NCBI GenBank assembly: GCA_024235595.1
Contig: JACKMC010000012.1
Location: 41,147-105,146, forward strand
Source of the DNA: Zoogloeaceae bacterium
GTDB lineage: Bacteria; Pseudomonadota; Gammaproteobacteria; Burkholderiales; Rhodocyclaceae
DNA: 64,000 bases
Reading direction: 5' to 3'
Shown: positions 49,601-61,416 of the stretch, one piece after another
Position numbering within the stretch: position 1 is the first letter of the stretch
Layout of the letters: each line of letters opens with the position of its first letter
Program-made: the position numbers and the translations under genes
The notes under the pieces: model-generated
Seen by the model: only the letters and a program-made list of their open reading frames with translations
The model's database searches: none
Told to the model about the DNA's origin: nothing

Positions 49601-50574
49601 CACGGCAGCAGGATCGTCGAACCGGTGGTCCGCCGGGCCTCGAGGTCGGTGTGCGCGACGGCCGCGTCCGCAAGGGCATAGCGCTGATTGACTTCGATCC
49701 TGACCTTGCCGCTCACGACGACGTCGAAAAGATCCTGCGCCGTGGCGACGAGGTCCTCACGACGCGCAACATAGGTAAACAGCGTCGGGCGGGTCACGAA
49801 CAGCGAGCCGTGCTTTGCCAGCAGGCCGAGATCGACGGGCGGCACCGGACCGGACGCGGCGCCGAAAAGCACCATCGTGCCGATCGGCCGCAGGCAGGTC
49901 AGTGAGTCCATGAAGGTGTCCTTGCCGATGGAGTCGTAAACGACCGCGACCCCGGCGCCCTTGGTAATCTCGCGCACCTGCTCGGCAAAATCGACGCGCT
50001 TGTAGAGAATCGGAACATCGCAACCGTGTGCCCGTGCCAGTTCCGCCTTCTCCTCGGAGCCCACCGTGCCGATCACCGTGGCGCCGAGAGCCTTCGCCCA
50101 TTGGCAGACGATCAGCCCGACCCCGCCCGCGGCGGCATGAATGAGAATCGTGTCGCCGGGCTTTACCCGGTAGGTGCGACGCAGCAGGTATTGCGCGGTC
50201 ATGCCTTGCAGCATCATTGCCGCACCGGTCTCGAAATCGATCTCGGCGGGCAGCTCCACGAGGTTGGCGGCGGGGATATTGCGAACCTCGGCGTAGGCAC
50301 CGAGCGGACCGCCGGCGTAGGCAACCCGGTCGCCCGGGCGCACTTCGGTCACGCCTTCGCCTACCGCCTCAACCACGCCGGCGCCTTCGAGGCCGATACC
50401 CGAAGGCAGCGGTACCGGGTAGAGACCGCTGCGGTGATAGGTGTCGATGTAGTTCAGGCCGACCGCATAGTGCCGGACCCGGGCTTCGCCGGGCCCCGGC
50501 GGCCCCACCTCGAGGGACTCCCAGCGCAGCACTTCGGGTCCGCCTGTCTCGTGAAACCGGATTACCTGGCTCAT
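49600..50574 (-). CDS. qor: Quinone oxidoreductase-like MDR protein (NADPH-dependent)
   Basis: The 324-residue protein is a zinc-free medium-chain dehydrogenase/reductase of the QOR group. It has GLNYIDTYHRSGLYPVPLPS at the N-terminus, GLEGAGVVEAVGEGV, and the nucleotide-binding IHAAAGGVGLIVCQWAKALG. The zinc ligands of alcohol dehydrogenases are absent. It probably reduces quinones or enones with NADPH. The ATG at 50574 is set by homology. Confidence 0.88.
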   Translation of the reverse strand: MSQVIRFHETGGPEVLRWESLEVGPPGPGEARVRHYAVGLNYIDTYHRSGLYPVPLPSGIGLEGAGVVEAVGEGVTEVRPGDRVAYAGGPLGAYAEVRNIPAANLVELPAEIDFETGAAMMLQGMTAQYLLRRTYRVKPGDTILIHAAAGGVGLIVCQWAKALGATVIGTVGSEEKAELARAHGCDVPILYKRVDFAEQVREITKGAGVAVVYDSIGKDTFMDSLTCLRPIGTMVLFGAASGPVPPVDLGLLAKHGSLFVTRPTLFTYVARREDLVATAQDLFDVVVSGKVRIEVNQRYALADAAVAHTDLEARRTTGSTILLP

Positions 50575-50684
50575 GCCGTATCTCCTATGCGCCGCGCGCA
50601 CGATCTGGAGCCTTGATTCTAGCGCCGATGACCGGCCCCGCAAGCATCACGCCCATGTCTGCGAGGCGAAAACCGGCGGCATGG

Positions 50685-50709
50685 AAAAAGGGGCAGCTTG
50701 CGCTGCCCC
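50685..50709 (-). terminator. Intrinsic terminator of maeB
   Basis: On the minus strand GGGGCAGC and GCTGCCCC form an 8-bp stem around GCAA, followed by five T residues. It starts 24 bases after the maeB stop. Confidence 0.85.
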
Positions 50710-50732
50710 TCGCGAGCGGCTCCACGCAGCGA

Positions 50733-53027
50733 TCAGTCCTTGGCGCTACGCAGCTCTTCAGAATCGACCACCGCGATCGCGGTGATATTCACCAGCCGCC
50801 GCACCGTCGCCGAGGCGGTGAGGACGTGCACCGGACGCCCCGCGCCGAGCAGGATCGGACCGACGGTCACGCCGTCACTGTTGGCCGATTTGCACAGGTT
50901 GAAGCTGATGTTGGCCGCGTCGATGTTAGGCATCACCAACAGGTTGGCCTCGCTTTCCAGCGTCGACTCGGCAGCCGCACCTTTGCGGATGTCGAGGTTG
51001 AGCGCCGCGTCGGCGTGCATCTCGCCGTCGCACTCGATGTCGGGACGGCGTGCGCGCAGGAGGTCGCGGGCGGCGCGCATCTTGAGCGCCGAACTCGAAC
51101 GCGAGCTGCCGAAGTTCGAATGCGACAGCAGCGCGACCTTGGGCTCGATGCCGAAGCGCTTGAGTTCGTCGGCAGCCATCTCTGCGATCTCGGCGACCTC
51201 TTCCGCGGTCGGGTTCTCGTTCACGTAGGTGTCGGCAATCGCCAGCACCCGCTTGGGCAGCAGCAGGATGCTCATGGTCGCCAGCAGTTTCGCATCGGCG
51301 CTCAGCCCGATCACGTCCTCGACCTGCCGCACATGATAGTCGTAGGTGCCGAAGGTGCCGCACACCAGCGCATCCGCATCGCCACGACGCAGCAGCATCG
51401 CGCCGATCAGGGTGGTATCGCGGCGCATCTTGGCCTTGGCGGTCTCGGTGGTGACGCCGTCGCGGTACATCATCTTGTGGTAATCGCTCCACAACTCGCG
51501 ATAGCGCGGGTCGTCCTCGACGTTAACAACCTCGAAGTCCCGCCCCGGAACCAGATTGAGACCGATCTTCTTGATGCGCTGCTCGATCACCGCCGGGCGA
51601 CCGATGAGGATCGGTTTTGCCAGTTGCTCTTCGATCACCACGCGCACCGCGTGCAGGACCCGCTCGTCCTCGCCCTCGGCGTAGATCACCCGCTTCTGCT
51701 CCGGCGCCAGCGCCTTGGCACGCGAGAACAGCGGCTTCATGATGATGCCGGAGGTATAGACCAGATCGGTGAGGCTGGCGACGTAGGCGTCCATGTCCTC
51801 GATCGGGTGGGTCGCCACGCCGGAATCCATCGCCGCCTTGGCAACGGCCGGCGCGATCTTGACGATCAGGCGCGGGTCGAAAGCGGTCGGGATGATGTAG
51901 TCCGGGCCGAAGCTCAGATCGGCCCCCGCATAGGCGTTGGCCACGATGTCGGACTGCTCGGCCTCGGCCAGCTCGGCGATCGCCTTGACGCAGGCGCGCT
52001 TCATCTCCTCGTTGATCGTGGTGGCGCCCACATCGAGCGCACCACGGAAGATGAAGGGGAAGCACAGCACGTTATTGACCTGGTTCGGATAATCCGAGCG
52101 GCCGGTGGCGATGACGCAATCCGGGCGAACCGCCTTGGCCTCTTCCGGCAGGATTTCCGGGGTCGGGTTGGCGAGCGCGAAGATCAGCGGCTTGTCGGCC
52201 ATCGACGCGACCATGGCCGGCTTGAGCACGCCCGCGGTCGACACCCCGAGGAAGACGTCTGCGCCGGCCACGGCATCGGCCAGTGAGCGAAATTCGGTGT
52301 TCTGGGCGTAGCGAGCCTTGTTGGGCTCCATCTTTTCGTCGCGCCCTTCCCAGATCACACCCTTCGAATCGCAAACGTACACGTTTTCGCGCTTGAGGCC
52401 GAGGCTCACCATCAGGTCGAGGCAGGCGATCGCCGCCGCACCCGCGCCCGAGCACACCAGTTTCACTTCGTCGATTTTCTTGCCGACAACCTTGAGGCCA
52501 TTCAGCAGGCCCGCCGAGGAGATGATCGCGGTGCCGTGCTGGTCGTCGTGGAAGACCGGGATCTTCATGCGCTCGCGCAGCTTCTTCTCGATGTAGAAGC
52601 ATTCGGGCGCCTTGATGTCCTCGAGGTTCACGCCACCGAGCGTGGGCTCGAGCGCAGCGATGATGTCGATCAGCTTGTCCGGATCGTTCTCCGCCAGCTC
52701 GATATCGAACACATCGATGTTTGCGAACTTCTTGAAAAGGCAGCCCTTGCCTTCCATCACCGGCTTGGAAGCCAGCGGGCCGATGTTGCCGAGTCCGAGC
52801 ACCGCAGTGCCGTTGGTCACCACTGCGACCAGGTTGCCACGCGAGGTGTACTCGCGGGCATCGCCCGGATCGGCGACGATCGCATCACAGGCCGCGGCTA
52901 CGCCGGGCGAATAGGCCAGGGCGAGATCGCGCTGGTTGGTGAGGCTCTTGGTGGGGGTGACGGAAATCTTGCCCCGGGTCGGTGAACGGTGGTACTCGAG
53001 TGCTGCCGCGATGAAATCTTGATCCAT
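50733..53027 (-). CDS. maeB: NADP-dependent malic enzyme with C-terminal phosphotransacetylase-like domain
   Basis: MaeB decarboxylates malate to pyruvate with reduction of NADP, supplying reducing power and pyruvate. The 764-residue length marks the fused form. The malic enzyme part (about 1-425) has LAYSPGVAAAC, GLGNIGPLASKPVMEGK, HDDQHGTAII and the Rossmann loop VCSGAGAAAIACLDL. The remainder (about 430-764) is a phosphotransacetylase-like domain, including LICGTFGTYDYH-type ALVCGTFGTYDYHVRQVEDV and ANLLVMPNIDAANI, thought to be regulatory (acetyl-CoA sensing). The ATG at 53027 has GGAGAAC upstream. A clear terminator follows. Confidence 0.95.
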   Translation of the reverse strand: MDQDFIAAALEYHRSPTRGKISVTPTKSLTNQRDLALAYSPGVAAACDAIVADPGDAREYTSRGNLVAVVTNGTAVLGLGNIGPLASKPVMEGKGCLFKKFANIDVFDIELAENDPDKLIDIIAALEPTLGGVNLEDIKAPECFYIEKKLRERMKIPVFHDDQHGTAIISSAGLLNGLKVVGKKIDEVKLVCSGAGAAAIACLDLMVSLGLKRENVYVCDSKGVIWEGRDEKMEPNKARYAQNTEFRSLADAVAGADVFLGVSTAGVLKPAMVASMADKPLIFALANPTPEILPEEAKAVRPDCVIATGRSDYPNQVNNVLCFPFIFRGALDVGATTINEEMKRACVKAIAELAEAEQSDIVANAYAGADLSFGPDYIIPTAFDPRLIVKIAPAVAKAAMDSGVATHPIEDMDAYVASLTDLVYTSGIIMKPLFSRAKALAPEQKRVIYAEGEDERVLHAVRVVIEEQLAKPILIGRPAVIEQRIKKIGLNLVPGRDFEVVNVEDDPRYRELWSDYHKMMYRDGVTTETAKAKMRRDTTLIGAMLLRRGDADALVCGTFGTYDYHVRQVEDVIGLSADAKLLATMSILLLPKRVLAIADTYVNENPTAEEVAEIAEMAADELKRFGIEPKVALLSHSNFGSSRSSSALKMRAARDLLRARRPDIECDGEMHADAALNLDIRKGAAAESTLESEANLLVMPNIDAANISFNLCKSANSDGVTVGPILLGAGRPVHVLTASATVRRLVNITAIAVVDSEELRSAKD

Positions 53028-53336
53028 TTACTGTTCTCCCTCTCTCCAAACGGTCTTTGAACGCCGCCCTGCAAGCTTGCAGCAAGACCTGCAATTTCGC
53101 CATCGTGGACATCCACAGCATCTGCTCTCGATTATTTTCTTTCCGGCCTGATTGACAGGCCAGGAGCCGTGGACCGGAATCAGCGACATTGATCCCGCGT
53201 GCCGAACGCTTAGGGAGGCGCGAACTCCGGCACGGAAACGAGAGCAGGAGTTTAGCCCAGCGCAAGGGAATTTGGCATAGCGCCACCGCAGCGAGGGCCT
53301 TTTTGGCAGAATGGCGTCATTACAAGGGGGAACTCG
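53028..53336. other. Divergent intergenic region between maeB and the parA-like gene
   Basis: No gene is visible in these 309 bases. They contain a GGCCTG/CAGGCC inverted repeat with loop ATTGA (53145-53161) and a moderately AT-rich tract (53128-53142) that may hold divergent promoters; I see no consensus -35/-10 pair. A GGGGG ribosome binding site precedes the plus-strand gene. Confidence 0.4.
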
Positions 53337-54116
53337 ATGAGACGCGTGGTGTTCAACCAGAAGGGCGGTGTAGGCAAATCGACCATTACCTGCAACCTTG
53401 CGGCGATCAGCGCCAGCAAGGGGCAGCGTACGCTGGTCGTCGATCTCGATCCGCAGGGAAACTCGAGCCAGTATCTGCTCGGCAAGTCGGCTGACGATCT
53501 CGACGGCACGCTTGCGGATTTCTTCGACCAGACCCTCAACTTCAAACTCAATCCGCGCGATACCGCCGATTTCGTGCATGCGACGCCCTTCGAGGGACTT
53601 CATGTGCTGGCCTCCTCGCCGGCGCTCGAAGAACTCGCGGGCAAGCTCGAATCGCGCTACAAGATCTACAAGCTTCGCGACGCACTCGACGAACTCGCCG
53701 ACGACTACGACGTGGTCTGGATCGACACCCCGCCGGCGCTCAACTTCTATACCCGTTCGGCGCTCATCGCGGCGCAGCGCTGCCTGATTCCCTTCGACTG
53801 CGACGATTTCTCCCGCCGCGCCCTGTATTCCCTGCTCGAGAACGTCGACGAGATCCGCGCCGACCACAACCGCGAGCTGGTCGTCGAGGGCATCGTGGTG
53901 AACCAGTTCCAGCCCCGCGCCACTCTTCCCCGCAAGGTGGTTCAGGAGCTCATCGACGAGGGCCTGCCGATCATCGAGCCCTATCTCTCCGCCTCGGTGA
54001 AGATCAAGGAGTCCCACGAACAGGCCAAGCCGATGATTCACCTCGACGCAAAACACAAGCTGTCGCAGGAATTCATCGCACTGCACGACAGCCTGGCCCG
54101 CAAGTACGGTACCTGA
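53337..54116 (+). CDS. Orphan ParA/MinD-family ATPase
   Basis: The 259-residue protein has the deviant Walker A FNQKGGVGKSTITCNLA at its N-terminus, VVDLDPQGNSSQYL (switch I) and YDVVWIDTPPALN (Walker B). It is a complete ParA-type ATPase of the kind that positions cargo on the nucleoid. No parB, parS-like sites or replication genes are nearby, so it is not obviously the chromosomal partition protein. It may localise another structure, or be linked to the diguanylate cyclase that starts 27 bases downstream. Confidence 0.88.
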   Translation: MRRVVFNQKGGVGKSTITCNLAAISASKGQRTLVVDLDPQGNSSQYLLGKSADDLDGTLADFFDQTLNFKLNPRDTADFVHATPFEGLHVLASSPALEELAGKLESRYKIYKLRDALDELADDYDVVWIDTPPALNFYTRSALIAAQRCLIPFDCDDFSRRALYSLLENVDEIRADHNRELVVEGIVVNQFQPRATLPRKVVQELIDEGLPIIEPYLSASVKIKESHEQAKPMIHLDAKHKLSQEFIALHDSLARKYGT

Positions 54117-54143
54117 CCCCGGCCCTGCACGAACCAGCCCGCA

Positions 54144-55323
54144 ATGCCTTTCGCCCTGGACCTGGGGACGGTACACACGCTGATCATCGCGGCGTCGCTT
54201 GTGGTCAGCATCGGTGCCCTGGCGGCCGCCCGCAGCTACCCCTCTCACGTCAGGTTCGGCCTGCATCTGTGGGGCATCTCCGCAGCCCTGCAGGCACTTA
54301 CCTACCTGCTGCTGACGCTGCGCGGGATGGTGCCGGACGGGCTTTCCATCGTCGTCGCGAATACCGTCAGCACCCTCTCTGGCGCCCTCGCCTATGCGGC
54401 GATCCGCGCACTCCATCAAAGACGCATCCCGAAAGACCAGATCACTGCGCTGGTGATCGCCGCGCTGGGGGCCTACAGCCTCACCATGGGCGCCGACATG
54501 ATTTCACGGCGCATCATCATCGTGAGCGTCTTCAAGCTCATCATCTACGGGCTTGTGATCCACGAACTGTTGCGAGCGGCACGCGAACGCGACAGGCGCA
54601 TCCACGACCTGACCATCGGAACCTACGCGATCGCCGCGCTGGTCTTCCTGGTACGCCTGATCGACGCAGCCCGCCCGTCCACCCCGGAGTGGGAGCCGCT
54701 GACACCGGACGTGGTGCAGCAACTGACTTTTCTCACCGTGTTCCTGACCACCTTTGCGGCATCGATGCTTTACGTCCTGATGGCTGGCCAGGAGGTCAAC
54801 AGCCAGCTCTACCGGCTCGCCACCTTCGATGGGCTCACCGGCATCTATAACCGGCGCGCCTTCGAGCAACTGGCCCGCAAGGAGCTCTCGCGGGGAAACC
54901 GAAGCGGCGCGTTGCCGGCGCTGATCATTTTCGACATCGACGACTTCAAGGGGATCAACGATCGCCTCGGGCATGTCACCGGCGACCAGGTGTTGCGCGA
55001 GGTGATCGATTCGATACAGTCGGCGTTGCGACAACAGGACATCCTCGGGCGCTGGGGCGGCGACGAGTTCTGCGCACTGCTTCCGGAGACCTCGCTGGAG
55101 ACGGCCAGGGCGGTCGCCGAGCGGCTGCGCGAACGCGTTGTGCAAACGCCACGGGAGCATCACGGCCAGCGCCTGCAACTCACGGTCAGCGCGGGCCTTG
55201 CAGCGGCCGTGCGGCACGACGGCAGCTTCACTGCGCTGGTCGGTCGCGCCGGCCAGGCCTTGCATGAGGCCAAGCGCAGCGGGCGTAACCGCACCTGCGT
55301 GGCACCGCAGGCCGAGCCCCCGC

Positions 55324-55337
<14 letters not shown>
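54144..55337 (+). CDS. Membrane-bound diguanylate cyclase
   Basis: The 397-residue protein has an N-terminal membrane domain of about six helices (residues 8-215) and a cytoplasmic GGDEF domain with DGLTGIYNRRAFEQLARKEL, LIIFDIDDFKGINDRLGH, the intact catalytic motif RWGGDEF and the inhibitory RxxD site RQQD five residues before it. It should therefore synthesise c-di-GMP with product feedback. It follows the ParA-like gene closely. Its last 14 bases overlap the end of convergent uvrD. Confidence 0.92.
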
Positions 55338-57558
<2,221 letters not shown>

Positions 57559-57858
57559 GAGAAACCTTGTGCATGGGTCGTCTCATTCTAAAGCCAGCGA
57601 CCACTCGACACCGAATCTGCGCCGCTCATCGGCGCCCTGCAAAGACCGGGGAACTTGCCCTTGCAGATAGCCGACCAAGCAGCTAAGGTATTAATTGTGC
57701 GGCGCAACATTTTGTTGATGTTTTTAACACTTCCGATTCGTTTATACATGTAGGATGTGAATCGCAGATTGCCGCAATGCAACAAAACTATCGCCTGCAG
57801 CACCCGGAAAGGGGCGTTGGCGAGTCAAGGGGCAGCATGAGGCCCCAAGGAGAGCATG
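57559..57858. other. AT-rich leader between uvrD and the small plus-strand gene
   Basis: No gene is visible in this stretch. Positions about 57686-57755 are strikingly AT-rich for this genome and include TTTATACATG, suggesting a promoter for the plus-strand gene. A GGGGC/GGCCCC pairing (about 57829-57846) sits directly in front of its AAGGAG ribosome binding site. Confidence 0.45.
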
Positions 57859-58185
57859 ATGAACAGCCCAAAACTTTTACCCTGGTATGCCCGCAAGGCC
57901 GGCGTTTCGCTGGACCGCGCCGAGGCCCTGTGGCGCAAGGCCGTACGTGAGGCGACCGCCGAGACCGGCTGGGTCGGCACCCCCGAGTACTGGGGCGCAG
58001 CCGAAGAGCGCTTCCGCACCCTGCTCGAGCAAGAGCGCGCCTCGCTGTGCGCCCCGCGCGTGACGACCTTGTTGCGCACCCAGAATCGCCTGTGGTCGCT
58101 GCCCTTCCATGCGATGGAAGACGTGGCGCTGGCAAGCGTGCGCAACTGGCAGCAGTTCCTGCGGAACGGCCGCCGCGCAGCCTGA
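57859..58185 (+). CDS. Small conserved-looking protein, unknown function
   Basis: The 108-residue product begins MNSPKLLPWYARKAGVSLDR and is rich in Trp, Arg and Ala (ALWRKAVREATAETGWVGTP, WSLPFHAMEDVALASVRNWQ). It is predicted helical, with no signal peptide or membrane segment. I chose the second of two adjacent ATGs because AAGGAG then lies six bases upstream. The strong ribosome binding site, AT-rich leader and strong terminator suggest a monocistronic, well expressed gene. I do not recognise the family. Confidence 0.7.
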   Translation: MNSPKLLPWYARKAGVSLDRAEALWRKAVREATAETGWVGTPEYWGAAEERFRTLLEQERASLCAPRVTTLLRTQNRLWSLPFHAMEDVALASVRNWQQFLRNGRRAA

Positions 58186-58259
58186 TCGCGAAACCGTCCG
58201 CCCAGCGGCGTGACGGTTCGACCGCTTTGTCTCCCTCCCTCTCCTTCATTGGAGAATTT

Positions 58260-58283
58260 GGCGCCCATCGGGCGCCTTTTTTT
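58260..58283 (+). terminator. Strong intrinsic terminator after the 108-residue protein gene
   Basis: GGCGCCC and GGGCGCC form a 7-bp stem around ATC, followed by seven T residues. It ends the small gene and isolates it from the TonB-receptor operon downstream. Confidence 0.92.
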
Positions 58284-58349
58284 GTCCGCTCGCCGAAGCA
58301 CAAGCGACTCCAGAACTGCCGCCGGATGACGTTATAGCCTCCAATTCAA

Positions 58350-58378
58350 CCGGGATAGTCGTCCCGGAACGTTTCCGG
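58350..58378 (+). promoter_or_regulatory. Overlapping hairpins in the leader of the TonB-receptor operon
   Basis: CCGGGA/TCCCGG (58350-58367, loop TAGTCG) and CCGGAA/TTCCGG (58364-58378, loop CGT) share four bases, so only one can form at a time. They lie 18 bases before the receptor start and immediately upstream of its GAGGAG ribosome binding site. This could be a small RNA switch or an operator; it does not resemble a cobalamin riboswitch, which is much longer. Confidence 0.3.
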
Positions 58379-58395
58379 ATCGGGAGAGAGGAGCC

Positions 58396-60423
58396 ATGCA
58401 GCCTTGCCGAGCGCCGCGCGCGGCCCGCACCGCCATGTGCCTTGCGGCACTGTCCATGCCGTTGGCTGTCGTTGCGGCGGACGACGCGATGTTCTTCGAG
58501 GCCGTACCGCTGGTGCTCACCGCTTCCCGGCTTCCCCAGGCGGCCGCGGATGCGCCCGCCCCGATCACCGTCATCGACCGGCAACTGATCGACGATTCGG
58601 GATTCACCGAGCTCCATGACCTGCTCCGGCTGGTTCCCGGCTTCATGGTCGCGGATTGGGCCGGCGGCTCGCCGACGGTGGCCAACCACGGACTTGGCGA
58701 TGCCTACGGGCGGCGCCTGAAGGTCATGATCGACGGGCGCACGGTAAACAATCCTTTCTGGGGCAACGTCGATTGGCAGGACCTTCCCCTCAGGGTCGAC
58801 GACGTGGAGCGCATCGAGGTGGTTCGCGGCCCCAACGGCGCGGCCTATGGCGCAAATGCCTTCCAGGGCGTGATCAACATCATCACCCGCTCTGCGCGCA
58901 CCGAATCGGGCACGGCGGTGACCTTGCGGGCCGGCCATCGCGAGGCCAACGAGGTGGCCGCGCGGCTCAGCGGCCCGCGCACCGAAGCGCTGGCCTGGCG
59001 AATCAGCGCGTCGCGCCGTACCGCCGACAATTTCATGCCCTACGAGGGCGAGTCGGGCGAGAAGATCGAGCGCAGCGTCGCCAATCTGCAGATCGCAATC
59101 CAACCCACGCTGCGCGACGAGCTGCACCTGCAGGCCGGCGCGACGACCGGCTTCAACCTCAGCGGCGTTGTCGGCAGCCTGAGCGATCCCTTCGGCAAGA
59201 CGCGGATCGGGCGCAACTACCTGCAGTTGGGGTGGACGCGAACGCTGGGACCCGAATCGGAGCTCTCGCTGCAATACCACCATCAGGATCGCAGCGAAAG
59301 AAAGAGTTGGGCGATTCCCTTCCGTGGCATCGACATTCCAACCGATCTGGACCTGGACAGTCGTCGCGACGATCTCGAATTGCAGTTCACCCAGCGCCTG
59401 TCGCCCGCCTGGCACATCCTGCTGGGTGCGGGACTGCGCCATGACGCCGTGAAGTCGCAGCGCTACTTCACCGCCAACGATGACTTTGGCGGCACCCAGT
59501 GGCAACTTTTCAGCAGCGTGACCTGGCGGCCATCCGAGCGTCTGGCGGTAAACCTTGGCGGCAACCTGGAGCACCACTATTTCAGCGGCAAGCTCTTCTC
59601 CCCTCGCGCTGCGGTCAACTACAGGCTCGACCACTACGCCAGCCTGCGCGCCAGCACCGGCATCTCCTACCGCGCGCCCCAGGCCTGGGAGAGCCGCAGC
59701 TTCGAGACCGTGGGCGAAGGCGGCCGGGTGCTCGCCATCGGCTACTGGGCCGCGCTGCCGCTGCAGCCGGAGCGCGTCCGCTTCGTCGAACTGGGCTTCG
59801 CCGGACGGATCGCGACCCTCTCGCTCGACCTCGATGCACGGGTCTTTCGCGAGGCCTACGACAACTACATCGACGATCAGGCATGCCGCTTCGCGAGCGG
59901 CAACTGCGGGTTTGCCGCCCCGCCGGGATACGTCGGCGCGCCGCCCTCGTACAGCGGAACGCTCAACAAATCCTATGTCTTCTATTTCGGAAACAATGGC
60001 GCGGTCACCACCACCGGGGCGGAGTTCAGAGCGGACTGGCGCAAACCCGGCTGGGGCCGCGTGGTGCTGAGCCAGGCTTTCGTCAACATCGAGAATACGG
60101 GCCTGCCAGGCCAGGATATCGATCTCGAAGCCAGCGCCCCCGACAGCATGACCAGCCTGCTGATCGCCGCCGAGTTGCCTGCGGGATGGCGCGCGAGCCT
60201 CGGCTTCTATCACGCCACACGCATGAAATGGCTCAACGACGGCGATGTCATCCCCAGCCACGGCCGCACCGACCTCAAGCTCTCCCGCCGCTTCGGAAAG
60301 ACCGGACGGGAAAGCGAGTTCGCGCTCACGCTACAGAGCCTCGAGGGCGACTATGCCGATTTCCACGAAGGCAACTACCTTCACGAATCAGGCGTTCTGG
60401 CCAGCCTCAAGCTGGCTTGGTGA
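58396..60423 (+). CDS. TonB-dependent outer membrane receptor
   Basis: The 675-residue protein has a signal peptide (cleavage near VVAADD, about residue 28), a plug domain (APITVIDRQLIDDSGFTELHDLLRLVPGF, split here by positions 55-83, then VMIDGRTVNNPFWGNV and RIEVVRGPNGAAYGANAFQG) and a 22-strand-type barrel ending in an aromatic residue (LASLKLAW), as expected. No STN signalling domain is present. The plug and barrel are of the cobalamin/siderophore receptor type, but the ligand is unknown. The ATG at 58396 has GAGGAG. Two genes follow in the same operon. Confidence 0.92.
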   Translation: MQPCRAPRAARTAMCLAALSMPLAVVAADDAMFFEAVPLVLTASRLPQAAADAPAPITVIDRQLIDDSGFTELHDLLRLVPGFMVADWAGGSPTVANHGLGDAYGRRLKVMIDGRTVNNPFWGNVDWQDLPLRVDDVERIEVVRGPNGAAYGANAFQGVINIITRSARTESGTAVTLRAGHREANEVAARLSGPRTEALAWRISASRRTADNFMPYEGESGEKIERSVANLQIAIQPTLRDELHLQAGATTGFNLSGVVGSLSDPFGKTRIGRNYLQLGWTRTLGPESELSLQYHHQDRSERKSWAIPFRGIDIPTDLDLDSRRDDLELQFTQRLSPAWHILLGAGLRHDAVKSQRYFTANDDFGGTQWQLFSSVTWRPSERLAVNLGGNLEHHYFSGKLFSPRAAVNYRLDHYASLRASTGISYRAPQAWESRSFETVGEGGRVLAIGYWAALPLQPERVRFVELGFAGRIATLSLDLDARVFREAYDNYIDDQACRFASGNCGFAAPPGYVGAPPSYSGTLNKSYVFYFGNNGAVTTTGAEFRADWRKPGWGRVVLSQAFVNIENTGLPGQDIDLEASAPDSMTSLLIAAELPAGWRASLGFYHATRMKWLNDGDVIPSHGRTDLKLSRRFGKTGRESEFALTLQSLEGDYADFHEGNYLHESGVLASLKLAW

Positions 60424-60432
60424 GTCGGGCAA

Positions 60433-61416
60433 TTGAATCGCGACTCGATCCTCCGCGCCGCCTCCATCGGCACCCCGCGCCCCACGAAAACGCCCGCAGG
60501 CCTGGCGCCGGGCTGGCGGCGATGTCTCTGCGCGGCTCTGCTTTGCAGCGTGCTCGCTTCCAGCCATGCAGCGGAGATCCTGATCATTCAGTCGCGCCCG
60601 GGCGAAGTGCAGGATGCCTTCGTCGCGGCTTTCGGGGCGGGCTTGAAGCCGGGGAAAAGCCATCGTTTGCGGATCGCATCGCTGTCGGGCCCGGATCCCG
60701 TTGCCGTGGCCGGAGCCGATCTCGTAGTGGCAGTGGGCGCCGCCGCCGCGAGGGCAGCCGCGACGGGCAACGACGCCCCGGTGCTGGCTGCGCTGATCTC
60801 ACAGCAGGAGGCGACGACACTGCGCACGCAAGCGGGCAACCGCCGCCTTGGCGCGATCGTGCTCGACCAGCCGATGTTGCGGACCCTCAGGCTGACCCGC
60901 CTGGTTGCCCCCGGGGCCCGCCGCGCGACGGCCCTCTTCGGATCGGAAAACACGGCGGCGGAATCACAGTTCCGGTTGAACGCCAAAAGGGTAGGATTGA
61001 TCCCCGAAACGACCCGCATCGACGACGAAGGCCAGCTTGGCGCCGCACTCGACCGCCTGCTCCAATCCAACCAGGTTCTCGTTGCGGTGCCGGATGGACA
61101 GATATTCAATCGAAATACCGCGATGAGCATCCTCCTCACAAGCTACCGCTACCGCACACCGGTGATCGGCTTCTCGGAGGCCTACGTTCGCGCAGGCGCG
61201 ATCGCGGCCGTCTTCAGTGCCCCGGACGACATCGGCCGCCAGGCCGCCGAATGGGTGAATGAGATGTCCGATTTCGCACAATTGGCCGACCAGACGCGCG
61301 AGCCCCGCTATTTCCGTATCGCGGTGAACGATCGCGTCTCGCAGGCCCTCGGCCTCGAAACACAGGACGCCGAAGCAATTGCCCAAGCGATCCGATCCGA
61401 GGAGCGGCGACCTTGA
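60433..61416 (+). CDS. Periplasmic substrate-binding protein (ABC_sub_bind type)
   Basis: The 327-residue product starts with TTG at 60433, nine bases after the receptor stop; no ATG or GTG precedes the signal peptide (CLCAALLCSVLASSHA). The mature protein looks like the type I periplasmic fold of the ABC_sub_bind family: ILIIQSRPGEVQDAFVAAF, DLVVAVGAAAARAA, GAIVLDQPMLRTLRLTRLVA and TPVIGFSEAYVRAGAIAAVF. There is no ATPase or permease gene next to it. With its position before a HAMP-GGDEF sensor it is more likely a ligand-binding signalling protein than a transporter part. It overlaps the next gene as TTGA. Confidence 0.82.
   Translation: MNRDSILRAASIGTPRPTKTPAGLAPGWRRCLCAALLCSVLASSHAAEILIIQSRPGEVQDAFVAAFGAGLKPGKSHRLRIASLSGPDPVAVAGADLVVAVGAAAARAAATGNDAPVLAALISQQEATTLRTQAGNRRLGAIVLDQPMLRTLRLTRLVAPGARRATALFGSENTAAESQFRLNAKRVGLIPETTRIDDEGQLGAALDRLLQSNQVLVAVPDGQIFNRNTAMSILLTSYRYRTPVIGFSEAYVRAGAIAAVFSAPDDIGRQAAEWVNEMSDFAQLADQTREPRYFRIAVNDRVSQALGLETQDAEAIAQAIRSEERRP

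Noticed and set aside
50217..52286. 689-codon plus-strand open frame
   Set aside because: It is antisense to maeB and qor, both with full family motifs; the translated shadow is rich in His and Arg without pattern.
53028..54419. 463-codon open frame on the minus strand across the parA-like gene
   Set aside because: It is antisense to a clear ParA ATPase; in high-GC DNA the opposite strand often stays open. No motif is visible.
58284..58395. Cobalamin riboswitch before the TonB receptor
   Set aside because: The leader is only about 110 bases and lacks the conserved B12-box; only small hairpins are visible.
58246..60261. 671-codon minus-strand open frame
   Set aside because: It is the antisense shadow of the TonB-dependent receptor and has no recognisable domain.
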